10,520 nt of DNA from the NCBI GenBank assembly GCA_947564305.1, contig CANOBT010000179.1, positions 1-10,520 of the forward strand, written 5' to 3'. Positions 1 to 6,949 of the stretch are shown one piece after another (position 1 is the stretch's first letter; each line of letters begins with the position of its first letter). Position numbers and translations under genes: made by a program. Source of the stretch: an uncultured Lachnospiraceae bacterium (GTDB taxonomy: Bacteria; Bacillota_A; Clostridia; Lachnospirales; Lachnospiraceae). The notes beneath the pieces are model-generated. The model was not told the DNA's origin. It was given only the letters and a program-made list of their open reading frames with translations, and made no database searches.

Positions 1-2291
1 TCCGCACCTAAGCAACGCAAAACCAAGTGGAACCGCGCTGTATCCCAGAAGTTCAGTACTCCGGCTACACCAAAGATAATGCCGATCAGTCCGCCGACAA
101 ATTGGAGCATGGTACGGGTTGTAACAGCATCCTGCCTGGCTTCTTCAGCAGAAGTATAGCCCAGACTGGTGTCCACATTCGTTACATAGCTTTGTAAAAA
201 CTGGCTCATGGCATTCTGTTGTTTTTCCTCTACATCAAAAGAATATTTGTAAATAACTGGTTCATCGTAAATCTCAGTATAAACACTGGTTGGAAGATAT
301 AAAAACAAACCATCCTTGCCAACTTCAAAGGGACCGTGGGTAGTATATCTGATTTCCATATCATCACCGTTGAGGGCGGCTTTGGCTAACACAGGCAGTT
401 CCATCATCGGTTCACCGTTTTTGAAAACCGTAATAATGTCTCCCACATCCAGCAGGTCAAAGGCCGGATTCAAAATGGATGTTCCCATATCAGACACCAC
501 CCCCAGCAATACGCCTTCACCATTTACCATCTTCTTATAAAGACTATGCGCATCTGCCTCTCCTTCCTGAATATCCATACGGACAAGCGCTATTTCTTCC
601 ATACCATACACATTACAGAGTGCGTGTCCATCATCTCCCAGATTAAAGACGATTCCATCCTTAGTCCCCGCATAGTCAATTCTGGTCTCTTCGTCGGTGC
701 CGGTATAATCAAATTCTACCGGAAAGTCATAGGTCACATTACTGTCATCCAATGTATTTTTATAAATGGCAGAAGCCCCGTTTACTCCCGGCTGTGCGTT
801 GATAGCGTCGATTACTTCCTGCCTAAGCCCATGTTCGCGCCGGGTGAACCCTTCTAAAATGTTTTTGCTCAATGCGTTCACTACAGCAAAATCAGTTCGG
901 ATGCTGTAAGATACCTGCTTTTCTATATCCACGCTGTCAGCGGCAATACCTATGCAGTTAAGCATGATAACGCATAGTGACAAAGAAGCTACTATAAAAG
1001 CGGAACGCCGCTTATTGCGTCCTAAATTAGACCATGCCAGCCGGAACAGGCTGGTACCATCGGCGCTCTTTTTAGTGGTTTTTCTGCCTGCTGCTGCCTC
1101 TACATAGCGGAACGCTTCGATTGGCGGAATATTTGCCGCTGCTCGTATTGGTTTCCTTGTGGAAAGAAATACTGTAAAAGCCGCCAATACAGCAGCCCCC
1201 ACAAAAATGATCGGGGACGGATTTACATTGATTACTACATTCTCATAGCTGGAAGACAAGGTATGCATCATATAAGGCAAGGCGGCTTTTCCAACAAAAT
1301 AGCCAATCAGTAATCCCAGGGGAATACCAACACTGGAAAGCCACAAGGCCTGCATGTTTATCAATTTCTTTACCTGACGCTTGCTCATACCCACAGTCCG
1401 GTATAGACCATAACGACGGATCTCCTGCATCACCGCAATGTCAAACACATTATAAATCAATAAATATCCGCAAAGCATAAACAGTACAATTATAACAGCC
1501 CCAAGCAGAAGTGTGGTTGGATCCAGTGTAGGATTGGTCACTGTATTTATTGTTGCAGATAAATTATCAGAATTGGCCGCATCCGGCTCGCCGCCCATTT
1601 GCCTTACCCAATGATCCAGGTTTTCCTGAAGTCCTATTGTACTTGCAGCTACAAAGTCAGAATAATAGGTTCCTGCCATATCCCGATCCTGGTCATAGGT
1701 GTACTCAAAAATATCGGGATGTGCGTCTCGAAACGCTGTTCCTGTCCACATCATGCTAATTTGCTCACTAGTGGCTTCAAACCAGCCGGACACAATCATA
1801 TCCAGCTCATATTCCCTGCCATGAGCAGTAAAAACAATTGTGACAGCAACTCCTGTCTCCGGCTCCACCCCCAAATCTCTAAGTGCCGCGTCTGAGGTAA
1901 CAATCTCGTTTTCTGCCTTTGGTGCACTGCCATGAACGGGCATACAGAAAGTCAAATCAGCCTGCACAGAATCCAGCACATCAAATTCGATGTTATGACG
2001 AGTCGTATTCGCAAGAAAACCTACCGGCATCCGCAGACCATATTCCCGGATAAAATCAGCATCCTTCAAAGCCTCATACTGTTCAGCAGTCATATTGTGA
2101 AAATCACCATCTGACCGGCTGCCTTTCAGCATCTGCATAGTCAAAGTTATGGATTCTGCCGCACCCATACCAATTGTAGTAACAGCAGTAAACAGAACTG
2201 TAGTCAGCACAATCGCTAATGTCGCAATCAGGTTTCGCATCCTGCTGGCTCGAAAACTGCGTCCGGTAAGAACACTTAACATATTTTTCAT
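1..2291 (-). CDS. FtsX-family ABC transporter permease (MacB/Bce-like), partial at left edge
   Basis: This is the membrane subunit of an ABC exporter, paired with the ATPase encoded just upstream. The frame is open from ATG 2291 to base 1, giving at least 763 residues. An AAAGGGG ribosome binding site (2301-2307) sits 9 bases before the ATG. The N-terminal membrane segment (about 19-39) is followed by a roughly 220-residue extracytoplasmic domain. The first FtsX core has membrane segments near 263-285, 318-338 and 359-378, with the cytoplasmic motif YGLYRTVGMSKRQVKKL near 297-313. A second half starts near 413 (LFRLAWSNLGRNKRR), has a membrane segment near 425-448, another large extracytoplasmic domain, and a final visible segment near 722-747 ending GIIFGVAGVLNF. 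After GVLNF the usual family continuation (two or three hydroxyl residues, then an R-x-EFA-x-x-x-GM motif) is missing, so the gene may be damaged there. MacB-like mechanotransmission is inferred from the family; the substrate is unknown. Confidence 0.9.
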   Translation of the reverse strand, partial: MKNMLSVLTGRSFRASRMRNLIATLAIVLTTVLFTAVTTIGMGAAESITLTMQMLKGSRSDGDFHNMTAEQYEALKDADFIREYGLRMPVGFLANTTRHNIEFDVLDSVQADLTFCMPVHGSAPKAENEIVTSDAALRDLGVEPETGVAVTIVFTAHGREYELDMIVSGWFEATSEQISMMWTGTAFRDAHPDIFEYTYDQDRDMAGTYYSDFVAASTIGLQENLDHWVRQMGGEPDAANSDNLSATINTVTNPTLDPTTLLLGAVIIVLFMLCGYLLIYNVFDIAVMQEIRRYGLYRTVGMSKRQVKKLINMQALWLSSVGIPLGLLIGYFVGKAALPYMMHTLSSSYENVVINVNPSPIIFVGAAVLAAFTVFLSTRKPIRAAANIPPIEAFRYVEAAAGRKTTKKSADGTSLFRLAWSNLGRNKRRSAFIVASLSLCVIMLNCIGIAADSVDIEKQVSYSIRTDFAVVNALSKNILEGFTRREHGLRQEVIDAINAQPGVNGASAIYKNTLDDSNVTYDFPVEFDYTGTDEETRIDYAGTKDGIVFNLGDDGHALCNVYGMEEIALVRMDIQEGEADAHSLYKKMVNGEGVLLGVVSDMGTSILNPAFDLLDVGDIITVFKNGEPMMELPVLAKAALNGDDMEIRYTTHGPFEVGKDGLFLYLPTSVYTEIYDEPVIYKYSFDVEEKQQNAMSQFLQSYVTNVDTSLGYTSAEEARQDAVTTRTMLQFVGGLIGIIFGVAGVLNFWDTARFHLVLRCLGA

Positions 2292-2323
2292 TGTATGTTT
2301 CCCCTTTCCTGTTTCTGAAAATA

Positions 2324-2368
2324 AGGATAGCACAGCCATGTCACAATTCAGGCACACGAATGTCACAA
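2324..2368 (-). promoter_or_regulatory. Putative OmpR-type regulator binding array and promoter for the permease
   Basis: Read on the minus strand, TGTG boxes begin at 2367, 2356, 2345 and 2334, an exact 11-base step. The first and third lie in a 9-base direct repeat, TTGTGACAT (2368-2360 and 2346-2338). OmpR/PhoB-family regulators typically bind head-to-tail repeats with 11-base periodicity, and the local regulator belongs to that family. A weak promoter can be drawn at the downstream end: TTGTGA (2346-2341), 17-base spacer, TATTTT (2323-2318), both 4 of 6 matches. A suboptimal promoter under activator repeats fits positive control. The match is by eye only. Confidence 0.5.
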
Positions 2369-2378
2369 ATTTGTAACT

Positions 2379-2417
2379 AAAAATAGCGGTAAATCTATAT
2401 AAAAGATTTATCGCTAT
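2379..2417 (-). terminator. Terminator-like or attenuator hairpin between ATPase and permease genes
   Basis: Arms 2383-2396 and 2404-2417 pair over 14 positions with one C-A mismatch when read on the minus strand, around a 7-base loop. On that strand the stem is followed by five T (2383-2379). It lies about 70 bases past the ATPase stop and about 90 before the permease start. The stem is AT-rich, so it would be a modest terminator, perhaps an attenuator that lowers read-through into the permease gene. A perfect 10-base palindrome, ACAAATTTGT (2365-2374), lies between it and the TGTG array. Confidence 0.5.
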
Positions 2418-2487
2418 GCAATGTTTCTATTCCTATATTCATTGCCTTTTGCAAATCAGCTTTTTGCCTGCTATGTATGATATCTTA

Positions 2488-3150
2488 TTACACGATTTTT
2501 CCATCCTGCAGCCGCACTACCCGGTCCGCAAGCTGGGCAACGTCAAGATTATGGGTAATCACAACCAATGTCTGGTGAAATGCAGCCGCAGTCATTTTAA
2601 GCAATCCTGCAACATTTTGTGTTGTTTTCATATCAAAACTGCCGGTAGGTTCATCGGCTAAGACAATCGAAGGCTTTGTAATCAAAGCACGTGCAATCGC
2701 CGCACACTGTTGTGCTCCGCCTGAAAGCATATGTGGACTGGCATCCAGATAATTATCCAGTCCCAGCAGATGAACAAGGCTGGAAAAATACGCCTCATCC
2801 AGCCGGGTGTCATCGAGAGCCAGCGGAAATACTATATTTTCTTTAACTGTCAATTCAGGTATCAGGTTATATCCCTGAAAAACAAATCCAATCTTTCTAC
2901 GCCTGAATACCGTAAGCTGTTCCTCTCCCATTTTTGATAAATCCAATCCATCCACAATTACAGTTCCTTCAGTGGGCTCATATAGCCCGGCAATCGTATT
3001 TAACAATGTAGTTTTCCCAGAACCTGATGCACCTACAATGACTGTAAATTTTCCTTTTTCTATGGACAGGTCGATTCCATCTAACGCTTTGGCTACCTGT
3101 GAGCCATCCTTGAAATATTTCTTCAAGTGTCGTATTTCTACTATATCCAT
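2488..3150 (-). CDS. ABC transporter ATPase (MacB/LolD/Bce type) with atypical signature motif
   Basis: This 220-residue protein hydrolyses ATP to drive the FtsX permease encoded downstream. Visible motifs are Walker A GASGSGKT (40-47), the Q-loop at Q92 in VFQGYNLIPELTVKENI, Walker B IVLADE (162-167) and the H-loop at H200 (VVITH). The length is normal for the LolD/MacB-ATPase class, and the VFQ-x-x-N-L-x-P-x-x-T-x-x-EN pattern is diagnostic of it. The signature reads LSGGAQQCAAIARA rather than the usual LSGGQQQR-x-AIARA, so the glutamine after SGG and the following arginine are both replaced. The D-loop is SFD instead of the common NLD or ALD. The gene starts 16 bases after the kinase stop. 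Its GGAGA site (3161-3165) lies in that gap, indicating the same transcript as the two-component genes. Such pairs often detoxify antimicrobial peptides; that role here is inference. Confidence 0.93.
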   Translation of the reverse strand: MDIVEIRHLKKYFKDGSQVAKALDGIDLSIEKGKFTVIVGASGSGKTTLLNTIAGLYEPTEGTVIVDGLDLSKMGEEQLTVFRRRKIGFVFQGYNLIPELTVKENIVFPLALDDTRLDEAYFSSLVHLLGLDNYLDASPHMLSGGAQQCAAIARALITKPSIVLADEPTGSFDMKTTQNVAGLLKMTAAAFHQTLVVITHNLDVAQLADRVVRLQDGKIV

Positions 3151-3166
3151 AATTCAACTATCTCCA

Positions 3167-4186
3167 TCAACTTAACAGGAAAACTGAAAATGTACTTCCT
3201 TTGCCCTTTTTTGATTTTACTGTGATATAACCATTTTGCTGGGCAATGATTCCTCTCGCCAGATACAGCCCCAAACCGACACCTTCCTCTGTGGTCACTT
3301 CCTCCCCCCGATAAAAACGTTGGAATATGGCATTATAGTTTTCCTGATCAATGCCTATCCCTGTATCTCTTATATCAATCCGGGTATAAAATTGCCACGG
3401 ACGGACGGAAATGCTGATCAAGCCGCCTTCCGGTGTGTACTTCACTGCGTTATCCAAAATGTTGCCAATGGCTTCTGCCGTCCATTTCGAATCATGCTTC
3501 ACCGTCAATTTACTATCACAATCAGCCAAAAGAAGAATATTTTTCTTTTCTGCTTCTGCCAGTATTATACTCATAGCTCCTGCAATCGTATCACTCAATC
3601 TCGTTTCTTCCAGATGCAAAACGAAAACCCCGGTCTCCAGCCGGGACATTTTAATCAGTGACTGCATTAAAAAATCAAGCTTGTCAATCTGGACAGCCAT
3701 TAAATTCAAAAATTCCTGCTGCTTATCGGTCGGCAATTCATGCTGGTTCAAAATGTCAGTTATCATCTGAATGTTCGCTATTGGTGTTTTGACCTGATGA
3801 GATATATCACTAACCAGTTCTTGGATCGTCTGTTTGTCCTGTCTGCTCTGCTGCTGTTCGTCTTTCATTTTCCCGTAATATTGCAGTAGTTTATCCTGCA
3901 CCTTTGAGATAACTGTTTCTTCATACGAGAAAAAATTGGGGGGTTCCTGACTCTCCATCAAAATGTCAACTGTTTCACATATATCATTAGAAAAATCTGA
4001 AAGCTGCCGGCCTTGCCAAAGAGCCAAAAATACCGTTGCAATAAAAACAGCACCACTGAAAACAAATAGAAATCCCCGTATGAGCTCTTGGGGAATATAA
4101 GAGAAAAAGAAACCTGTCATTACGGCACAAAAGGCAATGCCCAAAAGCAATCTTCGACAAAATCCTGTCAGGCGCATTTCTTTCAT
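3167..4186 (-). CDS. Sensor histidine kinase with very short extracytoplasmic loop
   Basis: A membrane kinase of about 339 residues that phosphorylates the neighbouring response regulator. I chose ATG 4186 because it forms a 4-base ATGA overlap with the regulator stop and has a GGGGGAAG site just before it; an ATG at 4204 exists but lies inside the regulator frame without that site. Two membrane segments (about 12-30 and 37-57) are separated by only about six residues, the layout of intramembrane-sensing kinases of the BceS type, which tend to sense through a partner transporter. No HAMP domain is evident, only a helical linker. The HisKA domain has H130 in SDISHQVKTP. The ATPase domain has an N-box NILDNAVKYTPEGG (242-255), G1 DTGIG (274-278) and G2 GVGLG (302-306). 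All catalytic motifs look intact. Signal specificity cannot be read from the sequence. Confidence 0.93.
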   Translation of the reverse strand: MKEMRLTGFCRRLLLGIAFCAVMTGFFFSYIPQELIRGFLFVFSGAVFIATVFLALWQGRQLSDFSNDICETVDILMESQEPPNFFSYEETVISKVQDKLLQYYGKMKDEQQQSRQDKQTIQELVSDISHQVKTPIANIQMITDILNQHELPTDKQQEFLNLMAVQIDKLDFLMQSLIKMSRLETGVFVLHLEETRLSDTIAGAMSIILAEAEKKNILLLADCDSKLTVKHDSKWTAEAIGNILDNAVKYTPEGGLISISVRPWQFYTRIDIRDTGIGIDQENYNAIFQRFYRGEEVTTEEGVGLGLYLARGIIAQQNGYITVKSKKGKGSTFSVFLLS

Positions 4187-4869
4187 ACTGCTTCCCCCGT
4201 CCAAACATATCCTATACCACGCACTGTCTTGATATATGTATGGGTATCGTCTTCAATCTTGTCTCTCAACCGATTGATTGTGACAGTCAGCGCATGATCG
4301 TCAACAAAATTACCCTCAATATCCCAAAGTCGTTCCAAAAGCATCTGTCTGGTCACTATGTTTCCGGCATTTTCTGTTAAGACTTTCAGCAGCTTATACT
4401 CATTAGAAGTAACAATGATTTTTTCATTCCTGCGGACTGCAATAAGTTTACTGAAGTCAAGCGAAAGAAAACCATCTCTCCAACAGTTCATCATTTGCTG
4501 TTCTAATGAATGATTTCTTCGAACTGCAACCTCTATGCGCCGCAGAAGTATTTTCATATTGAAGGGTTTTGTAACATAATCCTCTGCACCCAGGTCAAAA
4601 CCATTCAATATATCCTGTTCCAGATCATTAGCTGACAAAAATATAACTGGCATTTGCGGACACACCTTTTTTATAGTACGGCATAAATCAAAACCATTTC
4701 CATCCGGCAAATTTACATCAAGTATTGCCAAGTCAAAATGGTCGCTTTGAATAAGCTGGTACGCCTTTTTGCAATTATAGGCAGCAACCGTCAAGTAATC
4801 ATTACAATCCAGTTCAAAACATATCACCGTGCTCAGGGTTAAATCGTCCTCAACAACTAACAATTTCAT
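4183..4869 (-). CDS. OmpR/PhoB-family response regulator
   Basis: A 228-residue DNA-binding regulator, the cognate partner of the kinase encoded next. The receiver domain has the acidic pair D8-D9, the phospho-acceptor D51 in ILDVNLPDGNGF, the switch serine S79 and the conserved K101 in YVTKPF. A winged-helix effector domain follows (about 130-226), with SNEYKLLKVL, TRQMLLERLW and the C-terminal VRGIGYVW that mark OmpR-type wings. The AAAGGA site (4878-4883) is 8 bases before the ATG. It is the first gene of the operon regulator-kinase-ATPase-permease. Likely targets are its own operon and the 11-base-phased TGTG array before the permease gene, which has the geometry this family binds. Confidence 0.95.
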   Translation of the reverse strand: MKLLVVEDDLTLSTVICFELDCNDYLTVAAYNCKKAYQLIQSDHFDLAILDVNLPDGNGFDLCRTIKKVCPQMPVIFLSANDLEQDILNGFDLGAEDYVTKPFNMKILLRRIEVAVRRNHSLEQQMMNCWRDGFLSLDFSKLIAVRRNEKIIVTSNEYKLLKVLTENAGNIVTRQMLLERLWDIEGNFVDDHALTVTINRLRDKIEDDTHTYIKTVRGIGYVWTGEAV

Positions 4870-4894
4870 TTATTTTGTCCTTTCATTTCTTATA

Positions 4895-5086
4895 TCACCA
4901 GTCTATCAGTTTTTCTGCCCCTTTTGGAATCAGCCAGACATCCGCCATTTTCACAGAGTTAGTAATGCTTTTCCCGATACAGTACATTATATTTCTTTTC
5001 CCCAAAGAACACAAGTGCCTTGTATTACAGTCTTGCCTCGACAAAACAGATAAAATCATATACAATTTCCCCATCCTCGTCCACAT
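4895..5086 (-). pseudogene. Possible remnant of a small helix-turn-helix protein
   Basis: A 63-codon frame ends 25 bases before the response regulator. Its C-terminal half reads like a domain: GKRNIMYC, then VKMADVWLIPKGAEKLIDW. This resembles the end of small clostridial HTH/excisionase-like proteins, whose sequence runs roughly R-x-I-x-x-x-C-x-x-x-R-I-x-x-V-x-x-x-x-x-W-x-IP-x-x-A-EKP-x-D. The first 25 residues do not resemble such a domain, and no ribosome binding site is visible before the ATG at 5086. I read it as a 5'-truncated leftover rather than a working gene. The resemblance is from memory and unverified. Confidence 0.3.
4986..5014 (-). promoter_or_regulatory. Probable promoter of the two-component/ABC operon
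   Basis: On the minus strand TTGTGT (5014-5009) and a perfect TATAAT (4991-4986) are separated by 17 bases. Initiation would fall near 4978 and leave a leader of roughly 110 bases before the regulator ATG. The -10 is consensus and the -35 matches 3 of 6, suggesting regulated or moderate activity. It overlaps the decayed coding stretch at 4895-5086. Confidence 0.45.
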
Positions 5087-5115
5087 AGTTACATGGTCTG
5101 CTCTTTTTTACCGGA

Positions 5116-6294
5116 CTAATGAAAAATATCTGATATTGTTCCTTTCGATAAAGAAAATGCCCCTTCAACCACATTTCCAGCGTCAGTGTCAATGTTTCCC
5201 GTAAAATAGACAACAACAATATCACCAACACTTATTTCTCCAACATCTATCCAACGGCTGATTCTTAAATCATTCAAATACACTTTGAATGTCATACCAT
5301 CATTTTCGTCGGAACAAAGCACTGTGTCATCTATTAAAACGTAGCCGTCTGTAATTTCAGTCAGCGTACCCGCAAGAGAAGCATTGTATGGCTCCGTTTC
5401 GGATTCAGTTCCATTTTCAACTGCATAAGAAATAATCTGATCTGCAGCTTCCTGGCCAATCCGGAAAATATAGGCGTAGTCAAATATATTTGTCCAGATA
5501 TAGCCATCCTCCGTCACATTGAATACCCGTTTGTAGATGCCAAGCGCATCAGACGTAGCAGTAAAGCTGAGATAATTTCTATTGCTCTCTCCCCAGTTAT
5601 CATCTTCAATAAATTCGGCATCACGACACGCGTTAAGAACATCCCAGATATGCGAATCATTGCTCAACTTGAAATGACCGTTTTGTTCATACCCATTATA
5701 TTTAGTAAATTGATTTAAAGGCAGCGTTTGTTCCAATGCGTAATTATCCAGTATTTCTCCCAAATTTTCCGGCGGAACATATTCATTATGACTGAACACA
5801 TAGAATTCCCCGTCCAGCTTTACAGCCACAATATACGCTTCGGAAATCCCGTCAATCCGATAGATTTCACTTGCTATTTTATGGCTCTGATCACTATACG
5901 CATCATATCCTGTCACATCAAATGTACCAATGAGTTCACCGACTAACGAGGCATCAACAGAGCATCCTCTGGAATAATACTCTTTGTCATTAAGATTTAT
6001 TGCTGTATATTGTTCTACGACGGTTTTATACTCCCACGGCCACTCTATGGCAGATTCGCTTTCCACAACATATACATCCTTGTAGTCTCTTTCTATGCCT
6101 CCAATGGAAACCAGCGAAATATCATCCATATGAAGCGTAAAATTTCCAGCCAGAAAAATGGCAGAAAAACATGCCGCAGCCACAACCCATTTTCCCCAGG
6201 CAGGCTTTTTGCCTTTCTTTTTGTAGTTGATTGCTTCATCAACGTACTTGTTGTCAAGTTCGCTCAAAGCTTCAGAAAATTTCTTTGGAGTCAT
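5116..6294 (-). CDS. Anti-sigma-factor-like single-pass membrane protein
   Basis: A 392-residue protein with the start set at ATG 6294, which has an AGAGAGGT site (6301-6308) 6-7 bases upstream; the frame extends to 6354 but without such a site. A charged cytoplasmic N-terminus of about 34 residues (FSEALSELDNKYVDEAI, then a lysine cluster) precedes one membrane helix (about 35-53) and a roughly 340-residue extracytoplasmic part. This N-terminal layout recurs in Firmicutes proteins encoded beside ECF sigma factors, where the short segment is thought to hold the sigma factor. The C-terminal 80 residues (LAGTLTEITDGYVLIDD, later SVGDIVVVYFTG) look like a small beta-barrel-type domain often found at the end of such proteins. 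No intact sigma gene lies next to it here; the upstream sequence is gene debris. Anti-sigma function is inferred from layout, and the ligand is unknown. Confidence 0.6.
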   Translation of the reverse strand: MTPKKFSEALSELDNKYVDEAINYKKKGKKPAWGKWVVAAACFSAIFLAGNFTLHMDDISLVSIGGIERDYKDVYVVESESAIEWPWEYKTVVEQYTAINLNDKEYYSRGCSVDASLVGELIGTFDVTGYDAYSDQSHKIASEIYRIDGISEAYIVAVKLDGEFYVFSHNEYVPPENLGEILDNYALEQTLPLNQFTKYNGYEQNGHFKLSNDSHIWDVLNACRDAEFIEDDNWGESNRNYLSFTATSDALGIYKRVFNVTEDGYIWTNIFDYAYIFRIGQEAADQIISYAVENGTESETEPYNASLAGTLTEITDGYVLIDDTVLCSDENDGMTFKVYLNDLRISRWIDVGEISVGDIVVVYFTGNIDTDAGNVVEGAFSLSKGTISDIFH

Positions 6295-6325
6295 ACGAAT
6301 ACCTCTCTTTCGGCTAAAGAGTCTT

Positions 6326-6599
6326 TCATTTTCTTTCGGGCACATACTGCTCAAAATTCATGGTAAGCCTGTACCTCTTAAATACTTCCTGCAAAATCCT
6401 CTCAAAACATATCGGCTCACTGCAAATGGACAGAATCCTCTTTGTCACTTCATTTTCACTATTTATTTCGTCAGATTATCGCAGCAGCGCCATACTTCCC
6501 GTCAATTTGTTTACCTTCTTTTTCGTACCACATATAGCAATTCCAAAATAACTCAGTGACCTTTCTGAAACATCCTTCATTTTTCGATAAGCTCATCAT
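6326..6599 (-). pseudogene. Frameshifted coding remnant of unknown family
   Basis: Two short frames follow each other with a shift. Frame one (6599-6471, 42 codons) contains KVTELFWNCYMWYEKEGK and ends GKYGAAAII. Frame two (6475-6326, 49 codons) contains ENEVTKRILSICSEP, then FERILQEVF and LTMNFEQYV. Both have protein-like composition, with amphipathic helices, and they join near 6475 into what reads as one continuous helical domain. No start with a ribosome binding site is visible. I do not recognise the family with confidence; the second part faintly recalls a helical C-terminal extension in some clostridial hydrolases, from memory only. It occupies the place where a sigma factor would be expected upstream of the anti-sigma-like gene. 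Confidence 0.4.
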
Positions 6600-6931
6600 A
6601 GGTCTTGCACTCCTGCGCAAGGTCTGAGAAATCCACCACTGGATTCAGTTCCAGCCTAGAGCCATTAAAGCTGATCAACGCAACGCCCACAATATATCCC
6701 ATAAAAGATAAAGCAGTAAATGCCCAATCCGGATATGCATTTTTTCATCTTTCTTCTTCGGCAAAATAGCTGGGCCGCATATACAGACACACCACATAAA
6801 TACAGCCAGCACATCCATATATGGTTCATACAAATTTCCGTCAGCCGCAAAAAAATATAACGCCTATTCTGTTTTCATAAAAGAACTTCATCTTACCAAC
6901 AAATAGTAATTGAAAAGCTGTATTCCGCCAT
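6577..6931 (-). pseudogene. Multiply frameshifted membrane-protein remnant downstream of the BlaI-type gene
   Basis: A good start (ATG 6931, AGGAG at 6939-6943, 7-base spacing) follows the repressor gene but stops after 12 codons. Continuing in shifted frames gives MKFFYENRIGVIFF (from 6891, up to an A7/T7 run), then DGNLYEPYMDVLAVFMW and GPAILPKKKDEKMHIRIG, then FTALSFMGYIVGVALISF and VVDFSDLAQECKTYDELIEK, ending with TGA 6577-6579. Two hydrophobic segments are visible. BlaI-type genes are often followed by an M56 (BlaR1-like) membrane peptidase, and the position fits, but no HEXXH zinc motif is visible in any frame, so that identity is not supported. At least three frame changes are needed, which argues for a dead gene. 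Confidence 0.45.
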
Positions 6932-6949
6932 TCCAAAACTCCTGTACTG

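Noticed and set aside
4183..4204. Kinase start at ATG 4204
   Set aside because: It lies inside the regulator frame; ATG 4186 gives a 4-base overlap with the regulator stop and a good GGGGGAAG site.
5025..5231. A 68-codon minus-strand frame ending in VDEDGEIVYDF and a short tail
   Set aside because: Most of it overlaps the end of the anti-sigma-like gene in another frame, there is no ribosome binding site, and the non-overlapping tail is too short to judge.
6665..6850. A 61-codon minus-strand frame rich in cysteine and aromatic residues
   Set aside because: It runs through the frameshifted remnant in the least protein-like frame; neighbouring frames give better composition and continue on both sides.
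6577..6931. BlaR1/M56 peptidase assignment for the remnant after the repressor
   Set aside because: The position fits, but no HEXXH motif or other M56 feature is visible in any frame.
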